DNA of 61,177 nt, taken from Streptomyces colonosanans. Lineage in GTDB: Bacteria; Actinomycetota; Actinomycetes; Streptomycetales; Streptomycetaceae. Location: the NCBI RefSeq assembly GCF_001866645.1, contig NZ_MLYP01000003.1, positions 1 through 61,177 of the forward strand, given 5' to 3'. The position numbers and the translations under genes are program-made. Below are positions 33,712 through 41,980 of this stretch, piece by piece. Position 1 is the first letter of the stretch. Every line of letters starts with the position of its first letter. A model generated the notes under the pieces. That model ran no database searches and had not been told where the DNA came from. It was given only the letters and a program-made list of their open reading frames with translations.

Positions 33712-34839
33712 ATGGCGTTCGGCTGGATCGACGAGCAGGCGCAGGCGCGTCGCCGGGCCGGACTCGTCCGCACCCTGCGCCCCCGCGCCGCGGACTCCCC
33801 GCTCCTCGACCTCGCCGGCAACGACTACCTGGGTCTCGCCCGCCACCCCGAGGTCACCGAGGGTGCGGCCCGGGCGGCTCGCCTGTGGGGCGGCGGCTCC
33901 ACCGGCTCCCGGCTCGTCACCGGCACCACGGATCTGCACGGCGAACTGGAGCGCGAGCTGGCCGACTTCTGTGGCTTCGAGGCGGCCCTCGTCTTCTCCT
34001 CCGGCTACGCGGCCAACCTCGCGGCGGTCACCGCGCTGGCACCGCACGGCTCCCTGATCGTCTCCGACGCGGGCAACCACGCCTCGCTCATCGACGGCTG
34101 CCGCCTCGCGCGCGGCACCACTCAGGTCGTCGCGCACGCCGATCCCGACGCGGTCCGCAAGATACTCGGCACCCACCCAGGACCCGCAGTCCTGGTCTCC
34201 GACACGGTCTTCTCGGTGGACGGCGACGCGGCCCCACTGGCCGAACTGGCCGCCGCCTGCCGGGAGTCCGGCGCCGGAATGATCATCGACGACGCCCATG
34301 GCCTCGGCGTCCTCGGGACCGGCGGCCGGGGCGCCCCGCACGCGGCGGAGCTCGCGGGCGCGCCGGACGTGGTGGCGACGGTGACGCTGTCGAAGTCTCT
34401 GGGCAGCCAGGGCGGCGCCGTGCTCGGCCCGGCACCGGTGATCGACCATCTGGTCAACGCGGCCCGCACGTTCATCTTCGACACAGGGCTCGCCCCGGCC
34501 GCCACGGGCGCCGCACTCGCGGCGCTGCGCGTGCTGCGCCGCGAGCCGGAGCGCGCCGCACAGGCCCGCACGGTGGCGACTGCCCTGCACACCCGTCTCA
34601 CGGCTGACGGTCACGAGGCGGTGCGGCCGGACGCCGCCGTCGTCTCGGTGCGGGCACCCTCCCCCGAGCAGGCGGTGGAGTGGGCGGCCGACTGCCGGGC
34701 GGCGGGAGTGGCGGTCGGCTGCTTCCGTCCGCCGTCGGTGCCCGACGGCATCTCGCGGCTGCGCCTGACCGCCCGTGCGGACCTCACCGACGAACAGATC
34801 GGGCACGCCGTGGGCGTGATCGGCGCAACGCGGCCCTGA
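33712..34839 (+). CDS. bioF: 8-amino-7-oxononanoate synthase
   Basis: A 375-aa PLP enzyme that condenses pimeloyl-thioester with alanine. Visible: LLDLAGNDYLGLARHP, GGGSTGSRLVTGTTDLHGEL, SDAGNHASLIDGCRLARG, IIDDAHGLGVLG and the PLP lysine in TLSKSLGSQGG. The ATG follows CCGGAGGACCC. It is divergent from bioBAD; together they convert a pimeloyl thioester to biotin, while pimeloyl-supply genes (bioC/bioH/bioI) are not in the window. Confidence 0.95.
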   Translation: MAFGWIDEQAQARRRAGLVRTLRPRAADSPLLDLAGNDYLGLARHPEVTEGAARAARLWGGGSTGSRLVTGTTDLHGELERELADFCGFEAALVFSSGYAANLAAVTALAPHGSLIVSDAGNHASLIDGCRLARGTTQVVAHADPDAVRKILGTHPGPAVLVSDTVFSVDGDAAPLAELAAACRESGAGMIIDDAHGLGVLGTGGRGAPHAAELAGAPDVVATVTLSKSLGSQGGAVLGPAPVIDHLVNAARTFIFDTGLAPAATGAALAALRVLRREPERAAQARTVATALHTRLTADGHEAVRPDAAVVSVRAPSPEQAVEWAADCRAAGVAVGCFRPPSVPDGISRLRLTARADLTDEQIGHAVGVIGATRP

Positions 34840-34905
34840 GCCGGCACAACAGCCGTATGCCGTACGCCGCTACCCGGGCGACGCGTAGGAGAGTCCCTGA
34901 GGCGG

Positions 34906-35442
34906 TCACCGGGGCTGCTCCGGCGGTTCCCGGTCCGTCGCCGCTCCCGGGGCCGCCGGTGGCGTGAGCGCGGCGCGCCGCACCAGACGGGGCAGGACGA
35001 CCCACAGCCCCACGCACACCAGGAACGTGCCCACACCGGCGGCGATCCCGGCATACCGGCCGAGCGACACATCCACCACCAGCAGCACCGCCCCGGTGAG
35101 GGTCAGCATCAGCACCCCCAGCCCGACCGTGGCGAGGCGGGAGGAGATCCGCACGATGACGGGCTTGATGCCCTGGTGGAAGAGCGCGCGGTGCAGCGCG
35201 GCGGGCGCCGTGAACAGGGCCGTGGCCACCACGGCGAGCAGGAGGGTCGTGACATAGGTGGCGCGCTGGACCGTGTCGAGGGACAGGAAACGCTGGGTGA
35301 AGGCCAGGGTCAGCAGGAACGCGAAGAGGATCTGCACCCCGTTCTGCGTGACGCGCACCTCCTGCAGCAACTCCGCGAAGTTGCGGTCGGCACGCTCCTG
35401 GGGCGTCTCGCGCCGCGCCGGGTGGGGACTTTGGTCGGCCAT
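34906..35442 (-). CDS. DUF6328-type four-helix membrane protein
   Basis: A 178-aa membrane protein. A charged N terminus (RADRNFAELLQEVRVTQNGVQ) leads into four hydrophobic helices (about 38-55, 65-85, 105-125, 133-152) and a Pro/Ala-rich tail. The layout matches the DUF6328 family of actinobacteria, whose function is unknown. It is a single gene, separated from the NlpC/P60 gene by a strong terminator. Confidence 0.75.
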   Translation of the reverse strand: MADQSPHPARRETPQERADRNFAELLQEVRVTQNGVQILFAFLLTLAFTQRFLSLDTVQRATYVTTLLLAVVATALFTAPAALHRALFHQGIKPVIVRISSRLATVGLGVLMLTLTGAVLLVVDVSLGRYAGIAAGVGTFLVCVGLWVVLPRLVRRAALTPPAAPGAATDREPPEQPR

Positions 35443-35478
35443 GGGGAACGAGTAACCGCTGCGGTCCCCCGCACGCCT

Positions 35479-35516
35479 CGTCGGGGTGACGGCGCACCGG
35501 CGCCGTCACCCCGACG
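35479..35516 (-). terminator. Strong terminator after the NlpC/P60 gene
   Basis: Perfect 16-nt arms (CGTCGGGGTGACGGCG and complement; 35479-35494 and 35501-35516) with a 6-nt loop, starting 6 nt past the stop of the minus-strand gene. Confidence 0.8.
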
Positions 35517-35522
35517 GGCGGC

Positions 35523-35996
35523 TCAGCTGATCCGCCCGTACCACACGTTCTTCGTCCAGATCTTCTGGAGCCTGACCACGTCTCCGGTCTTCGGGGAGTG
35601 CCAGATCTTTCCCTTCCCGGCGTAGATGCCGACGTGGTAGACGGTCCGGCCCGAGTGGAAGAACACCAGGTCTCCGGCCCTGCGCTGCGAGACGGTGATG
35701 TGGCGCGTCTTGTTGTACTGCGCCGAGGCCGTGCGGGGCAGGCGCTTGCCCGCCTTCTTGTACGCGTAGAGCGTGAGCCCTGAGCAGTCGAAGCGACGCG
35801 GTCCGGTGGCGCCCCACTGGTACGCGGCCCCCTTCTTGGACGCCGCGATCTGGAGCGCCTTCGTCCCCGGCGAGGCGGGCGCCGCGCTCGCGACGGCCCC
35901 GGGGGCCACAATGCTGCCGCCGACGGCGGCGATGGTGAGAGCCGAGGCGGTACCGGCCCGGGTCAGGAGCGACGGGACACGATTGAGCGCAGTCAT
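35523..35996 (-). CDS. Secreted NlpC/P60 peptidoglycan hydrolase under a c-di-AMP riboswitch
   Basis: A 157-aa secreted protein. The signal peptide spans about residues 1-38 and ends at AVASAAP. The rest is one NlpC/P60 domain with catalytic Cys71 (RFDCSGLTLYAY) and the His in VYHVGIYAGKGKIW. It cleaves peptide cross-links of peptidoglycan and probably acts in growth, septation or spore outgrowth. An in-frame extension to 36131 is rejected because it runs through the riboswitch aptamer; the ATG at 35996 follows GAAGGG. Confidence 0.9.
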   Translation of the reverse strand: MTALNRVPSLLTRAGTASALTIAAVGGSIVAPGAVASAAPASPGTKALQIAASKKGAAYQWGATGPRRFDCSGLTLYAYKKAGKRLPRTASAQYNKTRHITVSQRRAGDLVFFHSGRTVYHVGIYAGKGKIWHSPKTGDVVRLQKIWTKNVWYGRIS

Positions 35997-36007
35997 GCGC
36001 AACCCTT

Positions 36008-36190
36008 CGTCAGCCGCCTGTGAAGGATGACCTGTCGGATTCGGGCTGGCGAAGTAGCCCGGCCGCTCGCGCGGCTTCACCCCAAGGACCGTCCGGATCT
36101 CTCCGGCGGCCCGCCTTGCTGGGTCCTCCACTCCTGCCGATCCACTCCTGTCGACCGGACATCCGGGTGGCGGCAGGACTCGGCGTCCGC
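36008..36190 (-). promoter_or_regulatory. ydaO/yuaA c-di-AMP riboswitch
   Basis: The minus-strand leader contains the ydaO consensus in order: ACGCCGAGTCCTGCC, the CAGGAGTGGAGGACCC block, GGTGAAGCCG, GGGCTACTTCGCC, then CCCGAATCCGACAGGTCATC and CACAGGCG. It ends right at the start codon of the NlpC/P60 gene. In Streptomyces this class commonly precedes Rpf and NlpC/P60 wall hydrolase genes. ATCCTTC near the end can pair with GAAGGGT, the ribosome binding site, suggesting control of translation initiation (inference). Confidence 0.85.
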
Positions 36191-36514
36191 CCGGACCGCC
36201 CCGCCGCGGTGGCGGGGGCTTGTCGTCAGCAAGGGATCTTCACGCAAGGAAGTCCGAAAATCACAATGGAATCGGGATTTTGTGGTGTTCCTCACCACTC
36301 ACCCGTTCGGGTTTACGCTGCTGCGTTCTAGGGGTGTTGAGGGGTGCGCGAGGCCCGGACCTGCATCGCAGTGTCCCGTGTCGCCTAGGGGGCAGGCACG
36401 TTGAGCGACTTTTCCGGTTTCCCGGAGGGGGGAGGGTCTACTTCGGTCGGGGGTAAGCCATTTGGTGCGTTTGAATCGGGTCGTGTCGTGATACGGCGAC
36501 GAGTTGACCGCCCG
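36191..36514. other. Non-coding region upstream of the riboswitch
   Basis: I find no gene here. The first part (36191-36290) is the likely promoter and 5' leader for the riboswitch-controlled hydrolase and is locally AT-rich (GAAAATCACAATGG, GGGATTTTGTGG). The rest (36290-36514) precedes the stop of the small gene downstream of clpP and has no strong hairpin. Confidence 0.5.
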
Positions 36515-36817
36515 TCAGTCTGCTCCGGGCGGCACGGTGAGACGAGCCGTGCGGCGTTCGCCGTCGAGGACGCGCAGGGCCCGGGTGAGGGTCGGGCCGT
36601 GCAGTTCACTCTCCCCGCGCTGGTGCATCAGTGCCAGTGCGTCCCGCAGCGCCGCCGCCTTGCTCACCAGGGCCTGGGCGGCGCGCAGTCCTCGGTAGGT
36701 GTCCCCGGAGCGCGCGGGGTTGATGCGGCCGAGCAGGTCGACCACATCGAGGTAGCCGTCGATCAACTCCGCCTCGGCGCGGGTCAGCGCGGGCAGCGGG
36801 GGAAGTTCGGGCAGCAC
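36515..36817 (-). CDS. Small hypothetical protein coupled to clpP
   Basis: A 100-aa, Leu- and Ala-rich, helical cytoplasmic protein (LTRAEAELIDGYLDVVDLLG, AAQALVSKAAALRDALALMH). No known domain is recognised. It begins 7 nt after the clpP stop, so it is probably translated with it; a role as a Clp-associated factor is only a guess from position. Confidence 0.65.
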   Translation of the reverse strand: MLPELPPLPALTRAEAELIDGYLDVVDLLGRINPARSGDTYRGLRAAQALVSKAAALRDALALMHQRGESELHGPTLTRALRVLDGERRTARLTVPPGAD

Positions 36818-36824
36818 CTGCGGC

Positions 36825-37460
36825 TCACCTCGCGCCGGGGGTGGTGCGCGACGTCTTGCGGCTCGGAATGACGCGGTCGACCAGTCCGTACTCCACCGCT
36901 TCCCGCGCGTCGAGGATCTTGTCCCGCTCGATGTCGGCGGCGATCCGCTCCGGGCTCTGCCCGGTGTGCCGTGCGAGCATCTCCTCCAGTTGCCTGCGGG
37001 TGCGTGTCAACTCCTCGGCCTGGATGAGCAGATCACTGGTCTGCCCCTGCACGGGCTCCGGCAGGGACGGCTGGTGGATCAGTACACGCGCGCCGGGCAG
37101 TGCGAACCGCTTGCCGGGGGTGCCTCCGGCGAGCAGTACGGCCGCGGCCGACGCCGCCTGGCCGAGGCAGATCGTCTCCACATCGCACCCCACGAACTGC
37201 ATCGTGTCGTAGATCGCGGTCATCGCGCTGAACGAGCCGCCGGGAGAGTTGATGTACAGCGAGATGTCCCGGTCCGGATCCAGGTACTCCAGGTGCATGA
37301 ACTGCGCCATCACATCATTCGCCGCCGTGTCGTCGACCGGTGTCCCCAGGAACACGATCCGCTCGTCCAGCAGCTTCGCGTACGGATCAAGGGTCCGGTG
37401 CCCGTAGCCGGTGCGCTCGGTGAACTCGGGCAGGACATGGCGGGCGGACGGTCGGATCAT
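36825..37460 (-). CDS. clpP: ATP-dependent Clp protease proteolytic subunit (paralogue)
   Basis: A 211-aa ClpP serine protease. The triad is complete: Ser104 (GQAASAAA), His129 ([12 protein letters not shown]) and Asp180 (ERDKIL). The N-terminal loop [20 protein letters not shown] differs from the main ClpP1/2 pair. As a single clpP without a neighbouring clpX it is probably one of the extra streptomycete paralogues. I chose the ATG at 37460, with GAGGAGG upstream. An inverted repeat CCTGTA-N7-TACAGG lies in its leader. Confidence 0.9.
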   Translation of the reverse strand: MIRPSARHVLPEFTERTGYGHRTLDPYAKLLDERIVFLGTPVDDTAANDVMAQFMHLEYLDPDRDISLYINSPGGSFSAMTAIYDTMQFVGCDVETICLGQAASAAAVLLAGGTPGKRFALPGARVLIHQPSLPEPVQGQTSDLLIQAEELTRTRRQLEEMLARHTGQSPERIAADIERDKILDAREAVEYGLVDRVIPSRKTSRTTPGAR

Positions 37461-37484
37461 GGCTCGCGCCTCCTCGGATTCGTT

Positions 37485-37503
37485 CCTGTAAAAAATGTAC
37501 AGG
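37485..37503 (-). promoter_or_regulatory. Inverted repeat in the clpP leader
   Basis: CCTGTA and TACAGG are spaced by seven nt including an A-run, 25 nt upstream of the clpP start. The AT-rich centre stands out from the surroundings. It may be an operator for a Clp-system regulator (ClgR or PopR type), but I cannot match it to their published sites. Confidence 0.45.
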
Positions 37504-37616
37504 ACGTACGTTCTGGCAAGAGGTGGAGCAAGCTGAGAGCGAACACGCAAGACGTCCCTGCGGGCGGGATCTTCCGCCCAGAGGGCTGGTCAGAGCATCG
37601 GACTAAGCTGGACGAC

Positions 37617-37892
37617 ATGGCCTACGAGATTTCGGTGACGCAAGCCAGGGCTGAGTTCGCCGACCTGATCAACCGCGTCGTGTACGGCGGCGAGCGCGTC
37701 GTCGTGACACGGCACGGAAAGCCTCTCGTCGCCCTGGTCTCCGCTGCCGACCTCGAGCGGCTCGCCGCACTGGACGCCGAGGAGGAGCAGGTGATCAGCT
37801 CGGTCTCCAGCGTCCGCGAGGTGGCCTCGACGCCGCGCGAGCGACGCCGCTTCGGCATCGCCGCGGAGCACCGGAGGCCGGGCACGTCCTGA
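37617..37892 (+). CDS. Orphan Phd/YefM-family antitoxin
   Basis: A 91-aa type II antitoxin. The N-terminal DNA-binding fold has the family blocks YEISVTQARAEFADLINRVV, GERVVVTRHGKPLVALVS and AADLERL. The C terminus (REVASTPRERRRFG) would normally wrap around a RelE- or Doc-type toxin. No toxin gene follows on either strand, so it is orphan here. The ATG follows TAAGCT by 7 nt (leaderless). It is divergent from clpP, whose relatives degrade antitoxins. Confidence 0.85.
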   Translation: MAYEISVTQARAEFADLINRVVYGGERVVVTRHGKPLVALVSAADLERLAALDAEEEQVISSVSSVREVASTPRERRRFGIAAEHRRPGTS

Positions 37893-38416
37893 CGGCGGCC
37901 GTTCGGGAGTACGGGCCCCGACGCCGCGCCCCGGCGGCGCGGTGGGCCGGGTACGCGAGAGCGGAGGCGGCAGGACCGCGTACCGTTCCCGCGAACTGCG
38001 CTGGCTTCCGGAGTAGTTGATCCCCTCACAACACGGCTACGAGAGGCAGCCCGCACTCGACCGAGCGGTGACCAGGTGGGCCGTGCACTCCGGTGGACGG
38101 GACGCGCCCGCCGTGCCGGCCGGACAACGGATGCATCGACAACTCGCCGTCCTGCAGTCTGAGTTCGATCAGGCATTTACGCGGCCTCCGGGGGAGTGCA
38201 CCGCCCTCACTCCGCCCGCCGCCCCCGACGTGCTGCGGATGCGCCGTGTCCCGGACGGGGCGTCACACGACGTCGGCTGAACGGAACTCTCCGCTCAACG
38301 GACAACCGTGTACCGCTTATCGGATTGGTAAAGAAGCCAGGTTCCCCTCTGTTCCGGCGACCTGACAGCAGAAAGGATCCCCGTACCAATCGAAACGATG
38401 TGCGGGGAGGTCCCAC
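37893..38416. other. Gap without a supported gene before the secreted peptidase
   Basis: Short frames on both strands lack ribosome binding sites and family signatures. A toxin to partner the antitoxin is not seen. The last 150 nt are relatively AT-rich (CGCTTATCGGATTGGTAAAG) and probably hold the promoter of the peptidase, which has GGGGAGG before its TTG start. Confidence 0.5.
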
Positions 38417-40018
38417 TTGAGGGGAATCACACCGACGAGACGAGCGACCGCGCTCGGCTCTGCGGGGGCGCTCGTCACTGCCACGCTGATAGCCGGCGCC
38501 ATGGCCGCGCCGTCGGCCGCAGCCGACTCGGGCCAAGGTCAGGACCGTGAGGCGCGCGGTGTAGCGATCGCCGCCGAGCGGGCCGCCAAGACCGGGGTCG
38601 ACTGGCTGCAGAACTGTCCGGCCGACTGGCGGCTGGCGAAGGACATCGAGTGCGGCTGGGTGACCGTTCCGCTCGACTATGCCCACCCGGACGGCAAGCA
38701 GATCAAGCTCGCCGTCGACCGGATCAAGAGCACGGGCACCGACGATGAGCGCCAGGGCGCCCTCGTCTACAACCCGGGCGGCCCCGGCGGCTCCGGGCTG
38801 CGCTTCCCGCTCCGGGTCACCAACAAGAGCGCCGTCTGGGCCAACGTGGCGAAGGCGTACGACTTCGTCGGCTTCGATCCGCGCGGTGTCGGCCACTCGG
38901 CGCCCATCTCCTGTGCCGACCCCCAGGAGTTCGCGGCGGGGCCCAAGGCGGACCCGGTGCCCGACTCCGAGGCGGACAAGCTCGCCCAGCGCAAGCTCGC
39001 CCGTGAGTACGCGGAGGGCTGCGCCGAGCGCACCGGCCTCGCGATGCTGCAGCAGATGACCACGCCCAACACCGCGCGCGACCTGGACGTCATTCGCGCC
39101 GCGCTCGGCGAGAAGAAGCTCAACTACCTGGGCGTTTCGTACGGCACGTACCTCGGCGCCGTCTACGGCACGCTCTTCCCGGGCCACGTCCGCCGCATGG
39201 TCGTCGACAGCGTGGTCAACCCCTCGCACGAGAAGATCTGGTACCAGGCCAACCTCGACCAGGACGTCGCCTTCAACGGCCGCTGGAAGGACTGGGAGAA
39301 CTGGGTCGCGGCCAACGACGCCACCTTCCACCTGGGCACCACGCAGGCGGCGGTGGAGGCGAAGTGGCTCGAACTGCGCGCCACGGCGAAGAAGAACCCC
39401 ATCGGCGGCGAAGTCGGCCCGGCCGAGCTGATCAACTTCTTCCAGAGCGCCCCGTACTACGACTCCTCGTGGGTGCCCGTCGCCACCGTCTTCAGCAAGT
39501 ACGTCGCCGGTGACACCCAGGCGCTCATCGACGCCGCCGCGCCCGATCCGTCGGACACGGTGGGCAACATCGCCTCAGAGAACGGCAACGCCGTCTACAC
39601 GGCCGTCGAGTGCACCGACGCCAAGTGGCCCACGAACTGGCAGAAGTGGGACCGGGACAACACCCGGCTCCACAAGGACTACCCGTTCATGACGTGGGCC
39701 AACGCCTGGATGAACCTGCCGTGCGCCACCTGGCCGGTCAAGCAGCAGACCCCGGTGAACGTGAAGACCGGTAAGGACCTGCCGCCCGTCCTGATCGTGC
39801 AGTCCACGCGTGATGCCGCGACGCCGTTCGCCGGTGCGGTCGAACTGCACCAGCGCTTCGAGGGCTCCCGCCTGATCATCGAGAAGGACGCGGGCTCCCA
39901 CGGTGTGACCAACCTGGTCAACCCCTGCATCAACAGCCGGGTGAACACCTACCTGCTGACCGGTGAGACGGACAGCGCCGACGTGACGTGCACGCCGCAC
40001 GCCACGCCGAAGCCGTAA
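38417..40018 (+). CDS. Secreted S33-family (TAP/Slp-type) peptidase
   Basis: A 533-aa exported alpha/beta hydrolase of the tripeptidyl aminopeptidase (Tap/SlpD/SlpE) group. The signal peptide spans about 1-36 (twin Arg in PTRRATA, cleavage near PSAAA). Oxyanion block YNPGGPGGSGL, FVGFDPRGVGHS, nucleophile GVSYGTYLG, and the C-terminal TAP-like domain with VQSTRDAATPFAGA (acid) and DAGSHGV (His). It probably trims peptides outside the cell. TTG start with GGGGAGG upstream. Confidence 0.88.
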   Translation: MRGITPTRRATALGSAGALVTATLIAGAMAAPSAAADSGQGQDREARGVAIAAERAAKTGVDWLQNCPADWRLAKDIECGWVTVPLDYAHPDGKQIKLAVDRIKSTGTDDERQGALVYNPGGPGGSGLRFPLRVTNKSAVWANVAKAYDFVGFDPRGVGHSAPISCADPQEFAAGPKADPVPDSEADKLAQRKLAREYAEGCAERTGLAMLQQMTTPNTARDLDVIRAALGEKKLNYLGVSYGTYLGAVYGTLFPGHVRRMVVDSVVNPSHEKIWYQANLDQDVAFNGRWKDWENWVAANDATFHLGTTQAAVEAKWLELRATAKKNPIGGEVGPAELINFFQSAPYYDSSWVPVATVFSKYVAGDTQALIDAAAPDPSDTVGNIASENGNAVYTAVECTDAKWPTNWQKWDRDNTRLHKDYPFMTWANAWMNLPCATWPVKQQTPVNVKTGKDLPPVLIVQSTRDAATPFAGAVELHQRFEGSRLIIEKDAGSHGVTNLVNPCINSRVNTYLLTGETDSADVTCTPHATPKP

Positions 40019-40033
40019 GTCACCGCCAAGCGC

Positions 40034-40073
40034 GGGAGGAGGGGCGGCCGGATGCCCGGTCGCCCCTCCTCCC
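40034..40073. terminator. Bidirectional terminator between peptidase and acyltransferase genes
   Basis: An 18-bp stem with one mismatch (40034-40051 and 40056-40073, GGGAGGAGGGGCG side arms) and a 4-nt loop in the convergent gap. Confidence 0.8.
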
Positions 40074-40101
40074 ATGTGACCGACCGGCGCCGGCCTTCAT
40101 G

Positions 40102-40827
40102 TCAACCGAGCGGCATCTTGGGGAACTTGCGCACCTTCTCCGCCTTCTGTGCGGCTTCCTCCGCCTTGACGTCCGCCGCGTACCGGTCGACGTACTCCTG
40201 CTCGGAGAGGGACATGATCGCGTACATGATCTCGTCGGTGACGGCCCGCAGGACGGCCTTCTCGTTCTCCAACCCGGCGTAACGGGAGAAGTCGAGGGGT
40301 TCGCCGAAACGGATCACCACGGAGCGCGGGCGGGGCATGACCTGGCCCGGCGGCTGGGCTTCGAAGGTGCCGATCATCGCGCAGGGAATCACGGGCACCT
40401 GAGCCCTCAGGGCCATCACCGCGACTCCGACCTTCCCCTTGTACAGGCGGCCGTCGTGCGAGCGCGTACCCTCCGGGTAGATGCCCAGCAACTCGCCCTT
40501 GCGCAGCACGCCGAGGCCCTCGCGGATCGCGGCCTGACCTGCCTCCTTCCCGGAGCGGTCCACCGGGATCTGCCCGATGTTGCGGAAGAACGCGGCCGTG
40601 AGGCGGCCCTTGACGCCGGGGCCGGTGAAGTACTCGGCCTTGGCGAGGAACGTGATACGGCGTTTGAGGATCGCCGGCATCAGGAAGTGGTCGGCGAAGG
40701 AGAGATGGTTGCCCGCGACGATGGCCGGCCCGGACGCCGGCACATGGCTCAGACCCTCGATGTGTGGCCGGAAGAGCAGTCTCAGCAGCGGTCCGAGAAG
40801 GACGTATTTGAGCAGGTAGTAGAACAC
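40102..40827 (-). CDS. PlsC-like 1-acyl-sn-glycerol-3-phosphate acyltransferase
   Basis: A 241-aa lysophospholipid acyltransferase family protein. N-terminal membrane-associated segment, catalytic HX4D motif NHLSFAD (His41, Asp46), glycerophosphate-binding block YPEGTRSHDGRLYKGK and VPVIPCAMIGTFE. It probably adds the second acyl chain in phosphatidic acid synthesis. The GTG at 40827 follows GAGGGGC; the basic C terminus (KAEEAAQKAEKVRKFPKM) may aid membrane contact. Confidence 0.9.
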   Translation of the reverse strand: MFYYLLKYVLLGPLLRLLFRPHIEGLSHVPASGPAIVAGNHLSFADHFLMPAILKRRITFLAKAEYFTGPGVKGRLTAAFFRNIGQIPVDRSGKEAGQAAIREGLGVLRKGELLGIYPEGTRSHDGRLYKGKVGVAVMALRAQVPVIPCAMIGTFEAQPPGQVMPRPRSVVIRFGEPLDFSRYAGLENEKAVLRAVTDEIMYAIMSLSEQEYVDRYAADVKAEEAAQKAEKVRKFPKMPLG

Positions 40828-41009
40828 GGCTCGCCCCTCACTCCGCCTCTGTCGGGCCGGGTCCCAAAGGTTACTCACCCCTGAGCGCCGGACGTCGAAG
40901 CGGCCGGGACCTGGGGTCGGGTACCGGCCGCTTCCGGATCGGCGGTGTGCTCGGGCGCGGCGGTGCCGTCGGCTGTGGTCCGGCGAGGCCCGCGCGGAAG
41001 TGTCTCCCG

Positions 41010-41192
41010 TCACCGGCGCTCGTCGTCCTCCTGCTCGGAAGGGGACTCGTCCGCCGGACGGCCGCGCTGCCGCTCCTCCTGCCGGTGCTGGCGCTCCTGT
41101 CGTGCCTGCTCCTGGGCGCCGAGGGTCTCCTCGGTCATGTCCTTGATATGGCCCGAGTCGTCCATGAAGCGATCACTTCTCCGGTCGATCAT
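41010..41192 (-). CDS. Small, highly charged hypothetical protein
   Basis: A 60-aa protein of almost only charged and polar residues (QARQERQHRQEERQRGR, then an acidic tail ESPSEQEDDERR). The ATG at 41192 has GAGGAG upstream. The composition suggests an extended helix or disordered protein. No family is recognised; it could be spurious. Confidence 0.45.
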   Translation of the reverse strand: MIDRRSDRFMDDSGHIKDMTEETLGAQEQARQERQHRQEERQRGRPADESPSEQEDDERR

Positions 41193-41422
41193 GTCGGTTC
41201 ACTCCTCGATGACGGAGACAGGGGCCGTCACGCCCCCGATCAGCGTGGCACGAGTCGCATTTCCGTGCATACCGGTCAGATGAATGGTGTGAGGTGGTGG
41301 CCGACATCGCTCGGTGCCAGGTGAGCCCGCGCCGTGCGAGGGACCTCGCACCGCCACGTCCGGCGGGCCGTCGGCCGGAGCCGCCCGCGCGCCAGTAGCG
41401 TGCGCGCCGGAGGTGGGCCGAC

Positions 41423-41899
41423 ATGATGGTGCAGGTGGCGGTGTGCGGGCCGGGGCAGTGCGGCGAGCCCGAACGCACCCTCGCGTACGAGCTGGGCCGC
41501 ATGCTCGCGGAACGGGGAGCCGCGGTGATCTGCGGCGGGCACGGCGGCGTGATGGCCGCCGTGGCGGCGGGCGCCCGGTCCCGCGACGGCCTGGTCGTCG
41601 GCGTGCTGCCGGGGGCCGATCGTGTCGGAGCCGGAGCGGATCTCAGCGTCGTGATCGCCACCGGTCTCGGGCAGGCACGCAACAGCGTGATCGTCCACAG
41701 CGCCGACGCCGTCGTCGTGGTCGGCGGATCCTGGGGCACTCTCTCGGAACTCGCCCTGGCCATGCGCCGCGGCGGCGTTCCCGTGATCCAGCTGGGCGAC
41801 GGCTGGCGGCTGGTCGGCAGCGACGGGCGGGAAGTGCCCGGCGTACGGCACGCGCGGACACCTGCCGAAGCGCTGGACCTCACGCGGCTGTGGGAGTGA
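41423..41899 (+). CDS. TIGR00725/LOG-like Rossmann-fold protein
   Basis: A 158-aa protein of the TIGR00725 group, related to the lysine-decarboxylase-like LOG fold. Motifs: VAVCGPGQCGE, VICGGHGGVMAAVAAGARS, VVIATGLGQARNSVIVHSAD and VVGGSWGTLSELALAMRRG. It binds a nucleotide-type ligand by analogy; the true substrate is unknown. GGAGGTG lies before the start. It stands alone between divergent and convergent neighbours. Confidence 0.82.
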   Translation: MMVQVAVCGPGQCGEPERTLAYELGRMLAERGAAVICGGHGGVMAAVAAGARSRDGLVVGVLPGADRVGAGADLSVVIATGLGQARNSVIVHSADAVVVVGGSWGTLSELALAMRRGGVPVIQLGDGWRLVGSDGREVPGVRHARTPAEALDLTRLWE

Positions 41900-41980
41900 A
41901 CCGCACCCCGGCCCGCGCGGTCGGCCGACGGCCAGAGCCGGAGCGGGGCTGACCACGCCCGCCCCGGCCACCGCGCCGCA

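Noticed and set aside
35997..36131. N-terminal extension of the NlpC/P60 protein
   Set aside because: The extra codons are aptamer sequence; the signal peptide starts at the ATG at 35996.
36020..36404. Overlapping plus-strand frames in the riboswitch region
   Set aside because: They are antisense to a strong ydaO aptamer and lack start signals.
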